Under the pieces are notes generated by a model. That model did not search any database, was not told where the DNA came from, and saw only the letters and a list, made by a program, of their open reading frames with translations. From positions 1 through 34,356 of the forward strand of contig JANIHI010000017.1 of the NCBI GenBank assembly GCA_024518585.1: a stretch of DNA of 34,356 nt, in the 5' to 3' direction. The position numbers and the translations under genes are program-made. Shown piece after piece: positions 1-7,315 of this stretch (its first letter is position 1; each line of letters opens with the position of its first letter). The stretch is from Methanolinea sp. (GTDB lineage Archaea; Halobacteriota; Methanomicrobia; Methanomicrobiales; Methanospirillaceae).

Positions 1-120
1 GAGAAATTTCCCCTCTATCTCAAAGAGTTGGAGTTTCGGTATAACCATCGTGACCGAGATCTTTTTGATGATCTCATCCAAGTATTAGTTAGGTATAGTC
101 AAGTGGCTTATACTGAGTAA
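1..120 (+). CDS. IS1595-family (ISXO2-like) transposase, C-terminal fragment
   Basis: Frame 1 is open from the window edge to TAA at 118-120 and gives 39 residues. They contain YLKELEFRYNHRDRDLFDDL, which matches the conserved C-terminal tail of ISXO2-like DDE transposases of the IS1595 family (Leu-Lys-Glu-aromatic-x-aromatic-Arg-aromatic-Asn-x-Arg, then Leu-Phe). The rest of the gene lies outside the window, so intactness cannot be judged. Base composition is AT-rich, unlike the GC-rich eha genes that begin about 55 bases later, as expected for an inserted element. Family assignment is from recognised motif shape only. Confidence 0.75.
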   Translation, partial: EKFPLYLKELEFRYNHRDRDLFDDLIQVLVRYSQVAYTE

Positions 121-143
121 TCACCAACAAAATATTATTCACC
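1..143 (+). mobile_element. Right end of an IS1595-type insertion sequence
   Basis: The transposase tail stops at 120 and AT-rich sequence continues to about 143, where composition becomes GC-rich. The most likely element end is near 143; read inward on the minus strand this would start GGTGAATAATATTTTG, and an initial GG is usual for this family. The left end is not in the window, so neither the inverted repeat nor the expected 8-bp target duplication can be confirmed. The boundary is an estimate (about +/-15 bases). Confidence 0.5.
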
Positions 144-176
144 TTCCGCACTAATCACCTGTTCGTTGGCGGCCCG

Positions 177-674
177 ATGGATATCGTTCTCCTGACCACC
201 GTGCATATCCTGGTTGCAGCAGCCGTCTGCTGGCTCAATTTCATCACGATAGACATGTTCTTCAAGCTCCCCGAGAGAGGGGGGGTCGTCGGGGCCAGTG
301 CCATCGCCCGGCACATAGAGGCCCGCGGCGGTTCGCTCGACGGCGGGACGATGATGGGAAACATCGTCTCTTCGCCCGACGCGTCTGCAGGCACCCTCCT
401 TGCTGCCTGCGGTGTGTTCATTGCGGGCATCCCCGGCGGCCTGCTGGCAGCGCTCCTCGTCTTCATCGGCAACCGGATCTGCCATGATAAAGGGTATGCG
501 GGGACGACGGGGTGCCTGACAGCGACCTTTCTCGTCTACGGGTTCACCCTTGCCGGGTTCTCTGCCGCGGAGTTCATTGCCGGGATGGTGATCGCAATCC
601 TCTCTATCCAGGGGATATCTCATGTGTACGCAAGCCGGGTCCTTTCCAGGATATGGAGGGTGAGGAGGGGATGA
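177..674 (+). CDS. ehaB: Eha hydrogenase membrane subunit EhaB
   Basis: A 165-residue hydrophobic protein with about four membrane segments, first in this window of the Eha-type gene series. Eha is a membrane-bound, ion-translocating group 4 [NiFe] hydrogenase that reduces ferredoxin with H2. Identity as EhaB rests on length, hydrophobicity and position directly before a recognisable ehaC. The ATG at 177 is the first good start, but the frame is open back to 117, so the junction with the insertion sequence could have replaced the original upstream region. There is no ehaA between the transposase tail and this gene. The stop overlaps the ehaC start (ATGA at 671). Confidence 0.7.
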   Translation: MDIVLLTTVHILVAAAVCWLNFITIDMFFKLPERGGVVGASAIARHIEARGGSLDGGTMMGNIVSSPDASAGTLLAACGVFIAGIPGGLLAALLVFIGNRICHDKGYAGTTGCLTATFLVYGFTLAGFSAAEFIAGMVIAILSIQGISHVYASRVLSRIWRVRRG

Positions 675-925
675 CGCCGGCCGACGTGGCCCTGGTCCTC
701 TGCGGGGCAGTTGCCATATACGCAGGGATCCGGGTTGCCCTCGAACCGGACACGCTCCGGAAACTCCCGTTCCTGAACGTGCTCTCCTTTGCCATCACGG
801 GTATCATCGCACTCCTCCTTCCCCACCCCCTGGGGATCGTGGCTGCCGCGGCCTACTTCGTCGGGTCGACACTCGAGTCAAACGCCATTGCAAGCACGTA
901 TGCCGGGGGTCTCGATCGCGGATGA
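671..925 (+). CDS. ehaC: Eha hydrogenase membrane subunit EhaC (DUF2109)
   Basis: An 84-residue membrane protein starting at the ATG that overlaps the ehaB stop and preceded by GAGGAGGGG as a ribosome binding site. A longer in-frame reading from 512 exists but lies inside ehaB and is discarded. Two to three hydrophobic helices are visible around PFLNVLSFAITGIIALLLPH. Size and order match EhaC/DUF2109, a small integral membrane subunit of the Eha complex whose individual role is not known. The next gene overlaps by ATGA. Confidence 0.75.
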   Translation: MTPADVALVLCGAVAIYAGIRVALEPDTLRKLPFLNVLSFAITGIIALLLPHPLGIVAAAAYFVGSTLESNAIASTYAGGLDRG

Positions 926-1152
926 ATGAAATTGTCGTTGTCATGCTTGCCGCCCTGGTTGTCCTGGGGTGCGTCCTTGCCATCCGGGAGAGCGACCCGT
1001 ACCGGAAGCTGATCGCGCTTTCGCTCATCATTGGCGGGACCATTCCCTTCATCGTGGACAGGGGACTCCTCGACGTGGCCGCCGCAGTGGCACTCATCTC
1101 TCCCCTCTCGACCATTTTCATCCTGATGGCCTGCCCGGGGGGAGAGCCGTGA
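922..1152 (+). CDS. ehaD: Eha hydrogenase membrane subunit EhaD (DUF2108)
   Basis: A 76-residue, almost wholly hydrophobic protein. It carries a short polar segment RESDPYRKLIALSLI between helices, resembling MrpC/NuoK-like small subunits in which a helix pair flanks a conserved polar turn. Order and length fit EhaD (DUF2108). It begins in the ATGA overlap with ehaC and ends in a GTGA overlap with ehaE, so translation is probably coupled. Confidence 0.75.
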   Translation: MNEIVVVMLAALVVLGCVLAIRESDPYRKLIALSLIIGGTIPFIVDRGLLDVAAAVALISPLSTIFILMACPGGEP

Positions 1153-1388
1153 CCCCCGAGTTCCTCCTCGGGCTGTTCCTCATCCTTGCAGGCACGGTGG
1201 GGACTGCCTTTCCAAGGCCAAAGACCTACCTAAACAGGCTGGTCAACCTCGAGATCCCGGGGATCGGGATCCTCCTCGTGATGCTCTCGTACAACGAGGC
1301 GCTCGCCCTCCTCACGTACGGGGGCGTCTCTGCCGTGAGTGTCTTCATCTTCGTCAGGGTTCTCCAGAAGAGGGAGGCAAAAGTATGA
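1149..1388 (+). CDS. ehaE: Eha hydrogenase membrane subunit EhaE (DUF2107)
   Basis: A 79-residue membrane protein. The GTG at 1149 is chosen because it overlaps the ehaD stop (GTGA) and gives the family length; the longer frame from 969 runs inside ehaD and is rejected. The segment NRLVNLEIPGIGILLVML is typical of EhaE/DUF2107 and echoes the small Mrp/NuoK-type subunits. It ends in an ATGA overlap with ehaF. Confidence 0.75.
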   Translation: MTPEFLLGLFLILAGTVGTAFPRPKTYLNRLVNLEIPGIGILLVMLSYNEALALLTYGGVSAVSVFIFVRVLQKREAKV

Positions 1389-1834
1389 TCATCCAGAAAA
1401 TATCACGGGTCCTCTCCAACTATGACAACATCCTCCCACTCTTTGCCGGGGCATGTGCAATCCTCGCTGTCGTTGCACTCCTCTCGCTTCCCCTCCCCTA
1501 TTTCGAGGACCAGCTCTATCCCAAGCAGATCGTCCCGGGGAGCACACTAAACCCCTATGACAGGGGCGGTCCGCCCTTCACGCGGGTTGATATCAGGCTC
1601 CAGTACCCGGAGAATTCGCCGACGGCAGGGTACGTGACTGCGTACCTCACGCCCTTCTCGCTCTTCCTTGCCAGGAACACGATGTACATGGGCACAACGA
1701 TCGTTGCACACCCTGGCGGAATCCTCGACGAGATCCTCTACAACACGCGGGGGCTTGATACGGTGGTCGAACCAACGATCCTCTTCATCTCGTTTGCCAT
1801 CGCTGCCTACATATTCCACAGGAGGGAGGACTAG
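1385..1834 (+). CDS. ehaF: Eha hydrogenase membrane subunit EhaF (DUF2106)
   Basis: A 149-residue protein with one N-terminal hydrophobic helix (about residues 15-38), a loop of about 70 residues rich in Pro, Tyr and Asp, and a C-terminal helix. This layout resembles MbhE/MrpB-like subunits with a soluble loop. Order and length match EhaF (DUF2106). It starts in an ATGA overlap with ehaE; only three bases separate it from ehaG. Confidence 0.75.
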   Translation: MIIQKISRVLSNYDNILPLFAGACAILAVVALLSLPLPYFEDQLYPKQIVPGSTLNPYDRGGPPFTRVDIRLQYPENSPTAGYVTAYLTPFSLFLARNTMYMGTTIVAHPGGILDEILYNTRGLDTVVEPTILFISFAIAAYIFHRRED

Positions 1835-1837
1835 GGG

Positions 1838-2443
1838 ATGGCCTGGAACGAGTACTCATTCGGCCTTCTGGTCGTCTTCCTTGCCGCCCTCGTAGGATTC
1901 CTGGCACTCGCACGGGAACGCGATGACCTGCACAAGCTCCTCCTCGTCGACCTCGTAGAGGTCGCCTCGATCGCCGTCATTGCACTCCTCGGAACTGACC
2001 TTGCCGAGGCACTCATCCTGCCAGGCCTTGTCGTCGGGATCGCCGAGCTCCTCGCCCTCTCGCAGCTTTTCATCGCCAAGGAGGGAATCGCAGGCGTCCC
2101 TGCCCGGGGGCTCAATATCGAGGTCGTGCAAAAGTCCCCTGCGACCGTGATCATCCCCGGCTTCCTCGTCGTCTACGGGATCATCCTCTCGGGGTTCACC
2201 GGCGGGGGGGTCGCTGCCCTCGGTCTTGTCTTCTACTTCATGAGCCACCGGTTCCTCGGCGATTTCCACGTGCTGGAACTCGCAAGCGGGATATCCTGGG
2301 CACTCTGGGTCGCAGCCTTCTTTGTCTTCATGTTCGCACCAGAGTTCTGGTTCCTGGCACTGATGGGGGCTGCAGTTGGCATCCTCCTCAAGGTGATCAC
2401 GAAAATCTCGCTCGTGGGAGTCATGTGGGGTGAGCCGCAATGA
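1838..2443 (+). CDS. ehaG: Eha hydrogenase membrane subunit EhaG (DUF2105)
   Basis: A 201-residue polytopic membrane protein with about six helices. The segment RERDDLHKLLLVDLVEVASI, with charged residues next to a helix, recalls NuoJ/NuoK-like antiporter-type subunits. Length and position match EhaG (DUF2105). It begins three bases after ehaF and overlaps ehaH by ATGA at 2440. Its part in ion movement is inferred from family membership, not visible in the sequence. Confidence 0.75.
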   Translation: MAWNEYSFGLLVVFLAALVGFLALARERDDLHKLLLVDLVEVASIAVIALLGTDLAEALILPGLVVGIAELLALSQLFIAKEGIAGVPARGLNIEVVQKSPATVIIPGFLVVYGIILSGFTGGGVAALGLVFYFMSHRFLGDFHVLELASGISWALWVAAFFVFMFAPEFWFLALMGAAVGILLKVITKISLVGVMWGEPQ

Positions 2444-3096
2444 ACGAGATTGGTGGCATTCCCCTCTTTTACCTCGAGTTCGGGGATATCGTGGCATACT
2501 TCTCCCCCTTCACGCTTGCCCTGTTCCTCCTGGCTCTCGTCTTTTCCGTCTTCGTGATCGTGAGCCGGCCGGAGCGGCAGATCGATATCGCGTTCGGGGC
2601 GGATGCCTTCTTTGCCAAGGATATCTCCCTTGCGGAGCTCCGGTTCCGCAGGTTCATGGCGATCGCCTGCGGCCTGGCGTGCATGGGCGCAATGGTCACG
2701 GGAGACGTCTTTGATTTCACCCTCTTCGTCTCTCTCGTCGGGATCTGCAACGTCGGTATCGTGGCAGCGGTCAAAAATCACCATGTCCAGGACGCTGCCT
2801 ACCAGTACGGCCTCGTCGCCCTCGCGGGGACTGTTCCTCTCTTTTCTGCCGCCGCCATCGTCGTCACAACGACCGGGAGCCTCTCGATGCTCGAACTGGC
2901 GTCACCCGGGGCCCCGGCAGTGCCCCTGATCGCCCGTGCACTCCTCGTCCTCGGGGTGATGGGAGAGGGCATGGCCCCCTTCTACGCGGCAAAGGCTGAG
3001 ATGTTCCGGGCACCCGGGGCCCCCTACGTGATCATGTGTTCGCTCTCGTCCCTCCTGATATTCCTCCGGGTCACGGAGGTGGTCCTCCTCTTATGA
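2440..3096 (+). CDS. ehaH: Eha hydrogenase membrane subunit EhaH (antiporter-like)
   Basis: A 218-residue membrane protein with about six helices and the polar motif AVKNHHVQDAAYQYGLVALA in a central position. This resembles a shortened NuoL/M/N-type subunit, the part of group 4 hydrogenases thought to move ions. Order and length match EhaH. Starts and stops overlap ehaG and ehaI by ATGA. Confidence 0.7.
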   Translation: MNEIGGIPLFYLEFGDIVAYFSPFTLALFLLALVFSVFVIVSRPERQIDIAFGADAFFAKDISLAELRFRRFMAIACGLACMGAMVTGDVFDFTLFVSLVGICNVGIVAAVKNHHVQDAAYQYGLVALAGTVPLFSAAAIVVTTTGSLSMLELASPGAPAVPLIARALLVLGVMGEGMAPFYAAKAEMFRAPGAPYVIMCSLSSLLIFLRVTEVVLLL

Positions 3097-3308
3097 CCCC
3101 TGCAACGCAGAAGTCCCGGGCACTCGCTATTGCCGTGGTATCTGCCCTTGCAGGGATCACTGCGACCGCCCTTACCCTTGCAGGGGCCCTGCCGCCCCAT
3201 GCAGACGCCGCAGTCCTGGTCATCGCCTTCCCGGCCTTCGTCCTGGGCCTCTACCTCTACTGGATGGCACGGGAAGGAGAGGCGGACATACCATTCGTGG
3301 GGTACTAG
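3093..3308 (+). CDS. ehaI: Eha hydrogenase membrane subunit EhaI
   Basis: A 71-residue protein with two helices and a short soluble tail. The ATG at 3093 overlaps the ehaH stop; an upstream in-frame start at 3036 would lie deep inside ehaH and is not chosen. EhaI is identified by position between ehaH and ehaJ and by small size; the sequence itself is not distinctive. It is separated from ehaJ by two bases. Confidence 0.6.
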   Translation: MTPATQKSRALAIAVVSALAGITATALTLAGALPPHADAAVLVIAFPAFVLGLYLYWMAREGEADIPFVGY

Positions 3309-3310
3309 CA

Positions 3311-4153
3311 ATGATAGCCGAGCTCCTCTTCGGGACGTTCTTTGGGCTCCTATTGCTGGGCATCCACCGGAAGGTCATTGCCCGCATCCAGAGGAGACCG
3401 GGACCACCCGTCTGGCAGGAGATCCTGCACATGCTCAAGTTCTCCTTCAAGACGACGTGGGTCCCTGCGACGGCAAGTGCCGCCCTCTTCGTCGGCGTTG
3501 TCCTGGTTGCGATCGGGATATGGACAGCTGCGCTCGCCGTCGTCCTCTCGGGCGGGAGCCTCCTCATCGTTTTTGCCGTTTACATGCTCCACAAGATCGT
3601 GGAGCACGGGTTTGGGCTCTCCTCCGGTTCACCCTACGGGAAGTTCGGCGGTGTCCGGTCTGTCATCTCGGCCGCGTCCGAGATCCCCCTCTTCGTGAGC
3701 GTAGCGGGGATCGCACTCTTCACCCGCTCCCTCATCATATCTGACATCGTCGCCTACCAGGAGGTGCACGGGCCGCTCCTCCTCACGGTACCCCTCGCCG
3801 GCCTCGCAATGTACCTGGTCCTCCTCTCCAAGATGCCTTTTGGCCCGTTCTCCATCGTCGAGAGCAAGGAACTGGTCAGCGGGTACAAGACCGAGCACTT
3901 TGGGGTCTGGCGGGCAGGCCTCGAGGTCTGCAACGGCTTAAAGACGTACGTCCTCCTCACCACGTTTCTCCTGGTCTTTGTGGGCACCATGCCGTTTCTC
4001 TTCCTTCTCGTCGGCATGCTGGTCCTTGTGGTGTCCCTCTCCTTCGTGTGTGCACTCTGCCCCATGCTCTCCCCGTACGACAGCGTGACCGTCCAGACGA
4101 TCATTGCAGGCCTGATGCTCGCCTACGTCAGCATCCTGGTGGTGGTGTCATGA
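3311..4153 (+). CDS. ehaJ: Eha hydrogenase membrane anchor EhaJ (NuoH-like)
   Basis: A 280-residue polytopic protein of the NuoH/HycD/EchB family, which links the hydrogenase module to the membrane ion-moving module. The signature region is PFGPFSIVESKELVSGYKTE, equivalent to the Pro-Phe-Asp-x-x-Glu-x-Glu-x-Glu-Leu-Val-x-Gly loop of NuoH. Seven to eight hydrophobic helices are visible. It follows ehaI by two bases and overlaps the next gene by ATGA at 4150. Confidence 0.85.
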   Translation: MIAELLFGTFFGLLLLGIHRKVIARIQRRPGPPVWQEILHMLKFSFKTTWVPATASAALFVGVVLVAIGIWTAALAVVLSGGSLLIVFAVYMLHKIVEHGFGLSSGSPYGKFGGVRSVISAASEIPLFVSVAGIALFTRSLIISDIVAYQEVHGPLLLTVPLAGLAMYLVLLSKMPFGPFSIVESKELVSGYKTEHFGVWRAGLEVCNGLKTYVLLTTFLLVFVGTMPFLFLLVGMLVLVVSLSFVCALCPMLSPYDSVTVQTIIAGLMLAYVSILVVVS

Positions 4154-4392
4154 TACAAGGTGTTTTGGTCGCAGCATGCCTGATCTATATCTTAATTATA
4201 GCCGCCCAGGCATGGGACCGACCTTCCCTCTGGCTGGAGGGGTTCCTCATCGGGGCGGCCTTGGCAGCAGCAACAGCGGTGTACTGGTCCCGCGACAGGG
4301 TGACACTGGACCGCTGGGAGAAGGCTGCCCTCTGGGCTGCCGTGCTCCTCTTCCTTGGTTATGCCCTCGCACGGCTGGGAGGACTTGTATGA
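4150..4392 (+). CDS. ehaL: Eha hydrogenase small membrane subunit, EhaK/EhaL type
   Basis: An 80-residue membrane protein with three helices. The start at 4150 overlaps the ehaJ stop and the end overlaps the ehaM start. In the reference gene order two small subunits, EhaK and EhaL, lie between EhaJ and EhaM; only one is present here. I assign it tentatively to EhaL (DUF2104-like) because it is directly before ehaM, but EhaK cannot be excluded without a profile search. Confidence 0.5.
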   Translation: MIQGVLVAACLIYILIIAAQAWDRPSLWLEGFLIGAALAAATAVYWSRDRVTLDRWEKAALWAAVLLFLGYALARLGGLV

Positions 4393-4778
4393 AAGAGGCC
4401 CTCTACGAGAAAGACCTGACTGCCATGAAGTATGCCATCCTCGAGAGCAGGCGGCATGACCGGATGGTCCGCGAGATCGCGGCCGACCTGGGTATCTCCC
4501 ACCTCCTGCTCCGGCGATACCTGATGGAGAACCTCGACATGCTCCTCCTCGAGAACCTGCCTGCCCGGTACGAGCAGGGAAAGAAATTCCAGGAAAGCCT
4601 GCCGGAGGTCGAGAGGGCCCTCTCGTCCCACCTCTATACCCGGGCAGTCCCCCTCGTCGGAGAGCGGGTGATGGATGCAATCGTCGCAGAGACAAAAGGG
4701 AAGGTTGCGGCGGGAGTCCCCCTTTCCGAGGCCGTTTCAGTCGGAAAGGCGATGATCCGGCAGGTGATTCTCCGATGA
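4389..4778 (+). CDS. ehaM: Eha hydrogenase subunit EhaM (DUF1959)
   Basis: A 129-residue soluble, helical, charged protein. The start is the ATG overlapping the previous stop, not the longer frame from 4176. The part EIAADLGISHLLLRRYLMEN looks like a helix-turn-helix-type helical hairpin and is the recognisable part of DUF1959/EhaM. EhaM is a non-membrane component always found next to the hydrogenase subunits; its function is unknown. It overlaps ehaN by ATGA. Confidence 0.75.
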   Translation: MKEALYEKDLTAMKYAILESRRHDRMVREIAADLGISHLLLRRYLMENLDMLLLENLPARYEQGKKFQESLPEVERALSSHLYTRAVPLVGERVMDAIVAETKGKVAAGVPLSEAVSVGKAMIRQVILR

Positions 4779-5230
4779 CGATCCTCCAGAAGGTCAAGAA
4801 CTTCGTTCGTTCGCGCTCGATCCACGTCGCGTACGTGGACGTCGGGTCCTGCAACGGGTGCGATATCGAGGTGCTCGCCTGCCTCTCGCCGCGGTACGAT
4901 ATCGAGCAATACGGGATATTCGTCCACAATAACCCGCGTGAGGCAGACATCCTCCTCGTCATCGGCGCGTACACGCCCGGCTGGGAGGAGAAACTCAGGG
5001 GGCTCTGGGAGAAGATCCCGCCCCCCAAGGCAGCCATCGCCATCGGGAACTGCCCGATATCCGGGTGTCTCTTTGCCCGCCCCCACACCCTCGTCGACCC
5101 ACCGGTCGCAAAACACATCCCCATCGCTGCCCAGGTACCCGGCTGCCCGCCGCGGCCGACGGAGATCCTCTCTGCCATCCTCTCGGTGGCCCCGACCATC
5201 TTTGCGGACTATGAGGTGAAGACAAAATGA
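4775..5230 (+). CDS. ehaN: Eha [NiFe] hydrogenase small subunit EhaN
   Basis: A 151-residue NuoB-like small subunit that passes electrons from the nickel-iron site to ferredoxin through one [4Fe-4S] cluster. Cluster ligands are visible: Cys26 and Cys29 in SCNGCDIE, Cys93 in GNCPISGC, and Cys124 in PGCPPRP. The short length, without the extra C-terminal clusters of uptake hydrogenases, is normal for group 4 enzymes. It overlaps ehaM and ehaO by ATGA. Confidence 0.93.
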   Translation: MTILQKVKNFVRSRSIHVAYVDVGSCNGCDIEVLACLSPRYDIEQYGIFVHNNPREADILLVIGAYTPGWEEKLRGLWEKIPPPKAAIAIGNCPISGCLFARPHTLVDPPVAKHIPIAAQVPGCPPRPTEILSAILSVAPTIFADYEVKTK

Positions 5231-6315
5231 AACGGACTGTCGATGTCTCCTTCCCCGTCGGCCCGGTCCACCCCTGCTGGAAAGAGCCTGCCAGGGTGAA
5301 GTGCGAGACCCGGGGGGAGTACGTGGTCTCGGCCGAGGTTGAACTCGGGTACATGAAGAAGGGGATCGAGCGGATCATGAAGGGCAGGCCCTGGCAAGAG
5401 GTCATGTTCCTTGCCGAGCGCGTCTGCGGGATCTGCTCGGTCATCCACAACATGGTCTTCATCGAGGCCCTCGAGCACATCAGCGGGATCGATGTACCCC
5501 GGAGGGCCGCACTCCTGCGGGTCATCGTCAACGAACTCGACAGGATGCAGAGCCACCTCCTTGCCAACTTCTCGTACTGCTATACCATCGAGCACGAGAC
5601 CCTGGCAATGTATCTCCTCGACGTCCGGGAGAAGGTGATGGACCAGCTCGAACGGATCACGGGGGCCCGTGTCACGTGCGCTTACATCGTCCCCGGAGGC
5701 GTCCGGTTCGACCTCCGGCCGGAAGACGCCCAGGCACTCCGCCTGTCCCTTTCTGCCATCGGGGAGGAGGTGATGCGGTACACCGACATGTTCGCCAATG
5801 GTCCCCTGATCGCCCTCCGGAGTAGGGGGATCGGGATCCTCACGAAGGAGGCGGCACGCGAGGCCTACGCGGTCGGCCCGACGGCGAGGGCGAGTGGTCT
5901 TGGCGATATCGACAGGCGCCTGCGCCACCCCACCTACCAGAGCCTCGGGTTCTCTCCCATCGTCAGGACCGAGGGGGACAACTACGCCCGCATCATGGTC
6001 CGTTTCCAGGAGATCGCCCAGAGTATCGGGCTGATCCAAAAGTGCCTGGACGAACTTCCCGCGGGACCGATCCGGGGCGGGGGGATCCCGGGTGCCGGCG
6101 AGATAGCGTACTCAATGGAGGCACCCCGCGGGGAACTGACGTACTTCGTCAGGACCGATGCGGCCGGGCGGGTGCTCGAGATCTCGATCCAGACACCCTC
6201 GATCATGAACATCGAGGCCTGCTGCCACTACATGCTCACGGGTGTCAGTTCGCTTGCGGACGTGACGTCCACGTTCGTCTCCTCTGACCCCTGCATAGCC
6301 TGCACGGAGCGGTGA
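5227..6315 (+). CDS. ehaO: Eha [NiFe] hydrogenase large subunit EhaO
   Basis: A 362-residue NuoD-like catalytic subunit. The nickel-iron site ligands are present: Cys67 and Cys70 in RVCGICSVIHN, and Cys356 and Cys359 in DPCIACTER at the extreme C-terminus. The protein ends three residues after the last ligand Cys, so no long C-terminal peptide for maturation-protease cleavage is encoded. Together with EhaN it forms the H2-oxidising module. HypB, a nickel insertion factor, is encoded elsewhere in the window (25722-26369). Confidence 0.95.
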   Translation: MKRTVDVSFPVGPVHPCWKEPARVKCETRGEYVVSAEVELGYMKKGIERIMKGRPWQEVMFLAERVCGICSVIHNMVFIEALEHISGIDVPRRAALLRVIVNELDRMQSHLLANFSYCYTIEHETLAMYLLDVREKVMDQLERITGARVTCAYIVPGGVRFDLRPEDAQALRLSLSAIGEEVMRYTDMFANGPLIALRSRGIGILTKEAAREAYAVGPTARASGLGDIDRRLRHPTYQSLGFSPIVRTEGDNYARIMVRFQEIAQSIGLIQKCLDELPAGPIRGGGIPGAGEIAYSMEAPRGELTYFVRTDAAGRVLEISIQTPSIMNIEACCHYMLTGVSSLADVTSTFVSSDPCIACTER

Positions 6316-6938
6316 CCATGGCCTTATCCCTCGTCGCGTATATCAGGGAATTTGCCCGGGTGGAATGGGCAAAGAAGTTCCTTGCGGCACGGACAGCACC
6401 CCTCGTCATTCCCCCCTACTTCCGCAACTACCCGGAACTGACCGGCAAGACCTGCACCCACCACCTCTTCTGCATGATGGCCTGTCCAGCCCCCGGTGCA
6501 ATCGATGTCATCCGGACCCCGGAGGGGTGGCAGCCCCGCATCCACGTCGGCCACTGCATCCGCTGTGGTCTCTGCGTCGAGGCCTGCCCGAACGGCGTGC
6601 TCTCGAGCGGCAGGATCCTGGAGTCAATGTTCCTTGACAATACCCGCCTCTCCTTTTCCTTCGCTATTACTGTCGACCTGGACCGGTGCATGGGGTGCGG
6701 GAACTGTGCGGTGGCCTGCCCTGTCAACAAGCTGATCGATGCCCAGATGTCGCACGGTGGCCGGGCGTCGACCGACGACCTCCTCCTGAAAGTGAGCGAC
6801 GGGAAATGCCACGTCCTCCACGTGGAGAAGTGCACGGGCTGCAAGACCTGCGAGCACCACTGCCCGAACGAGGCCATATCGGTTGCCCGGCTGCTGGAAG
6901 CAGTCCATTCGCCGGAGGAGGAGCCATGGACTTCCTGA
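6312..6938 (+). CDS. ehaP: Polyferredoxin, EhaP-like
   Basis: A 208-residue iron-sulfur protein. Three full ferredoxin motifs are CIRCGLCVEACP, CMGCGNCAVACP and CTGCKTCEHHCP; a fourth Cys group, CTHHLFCMMACP, is near the N-terminus with altered spacing. The protein therefore probably binds three to four [4Fe-4S] clusters. The start is either GTG 6312, which continues the operon's GTGA overlap pattern, or ATG 6318. It lies between the hydrogenase large subunit and fwdD and overlaps fwdD by 13 bases, the right position for an electron wire between Eha and the formylmethanofuran dehydrogenase. EhaP assignment is by position; cluster number differs from some EhaP proteins. Confidence 0.75.
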   Translation: MTMALSLVAYIREFARVEWAKKFLAARTAPLVIPPYFRNYPELTGKTCTHHLFCMMACPAPGAIDVIRTPEGWQPRIHVGHCIRCGLCVEACPNGVLSSGRILESMFLDNTRLSFSFAITVDLDRCMGCGNCAVACPVNKLIDAQMSHGGRASTDDLLLKVSDGKCHVLHVEKCTGCKTCEHHCPNEAISVARLLEAVHSPEEEPWTS

Positions 6939-7315
6939 TGACGACCGGAAGGACGATCCGGCAGGGGTCGTACGTGGAGAGGAAGAATACACCCTCCTAC
7001 CGGGATGAAGCCTCATGCATCCGCATGAACCCGGTGGACATGCTCGAGCTCCTCGTCGAGGAGGGAGACGCTGTCCGCGTGACGGGCAATGGCAGTTCCG
7101 TGGTCATGCGCACAAAGCCGGACCCGATGCTCCCGCGGGGGCTCGTCTTCGTCTGCCTCGGGCCGTATGCGAACGTTCTTGCCAGCCCCTGGACGCACGG
7201 GACGGGGATGCCGGACTTCAAGACCATGCCGGTCAGCATCGAACCGACGACGGATGCGCCGCTCCCGGTATCTGCCCTCATGAAGGAGTGCGGGGGGGTG
7301 CCCTATGAGGATTGA
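6926..7315 (+). CDS. fwdD: Formylmethanofuran dehydrogenase subunit D
   Basis: A 129-residue protein equivalent to the molybdopterin-dinucleotide-binding C-terminal domain of molybdo/tungsto-oxidoreductases. Family features are the N-terminal TGRTIRQGSYVERK, the beta-barrel segment VEEGDAVRVTGNGSSVVM, and GTGMPDFKTMPVSIEPT near the end. It completes the pterin site of FwdB. I chose ATG 6926, preceded by GGAGGAGGAG; the longer frame from 6686 overlaps the polyferredoxin and is not used. Whether the metal is Mo (Fmd) or W (Fwd) cannot be told from sequence alone. Confidence 0.9.
   Translation: MDFLMTTGRTIRQGSYVERKNTPSYRDEASCIRMNPVDMLELLVEEGDAVRVTGNGSSVVMRTKPDPMLPRGLVFVCLGPYANVLASPWTHGTGMPDFKTMPVSIEPTTDAPLPVSALMKECGGVPYED

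Noticed and set aside
135-623. 162-residue minus-strand open frame opposite ehaB
   Set aside because: It is the antisense shadow of ehaB; composition is highly charged and no family is recognised. Many such frames occur opposite the GC-rich genes.
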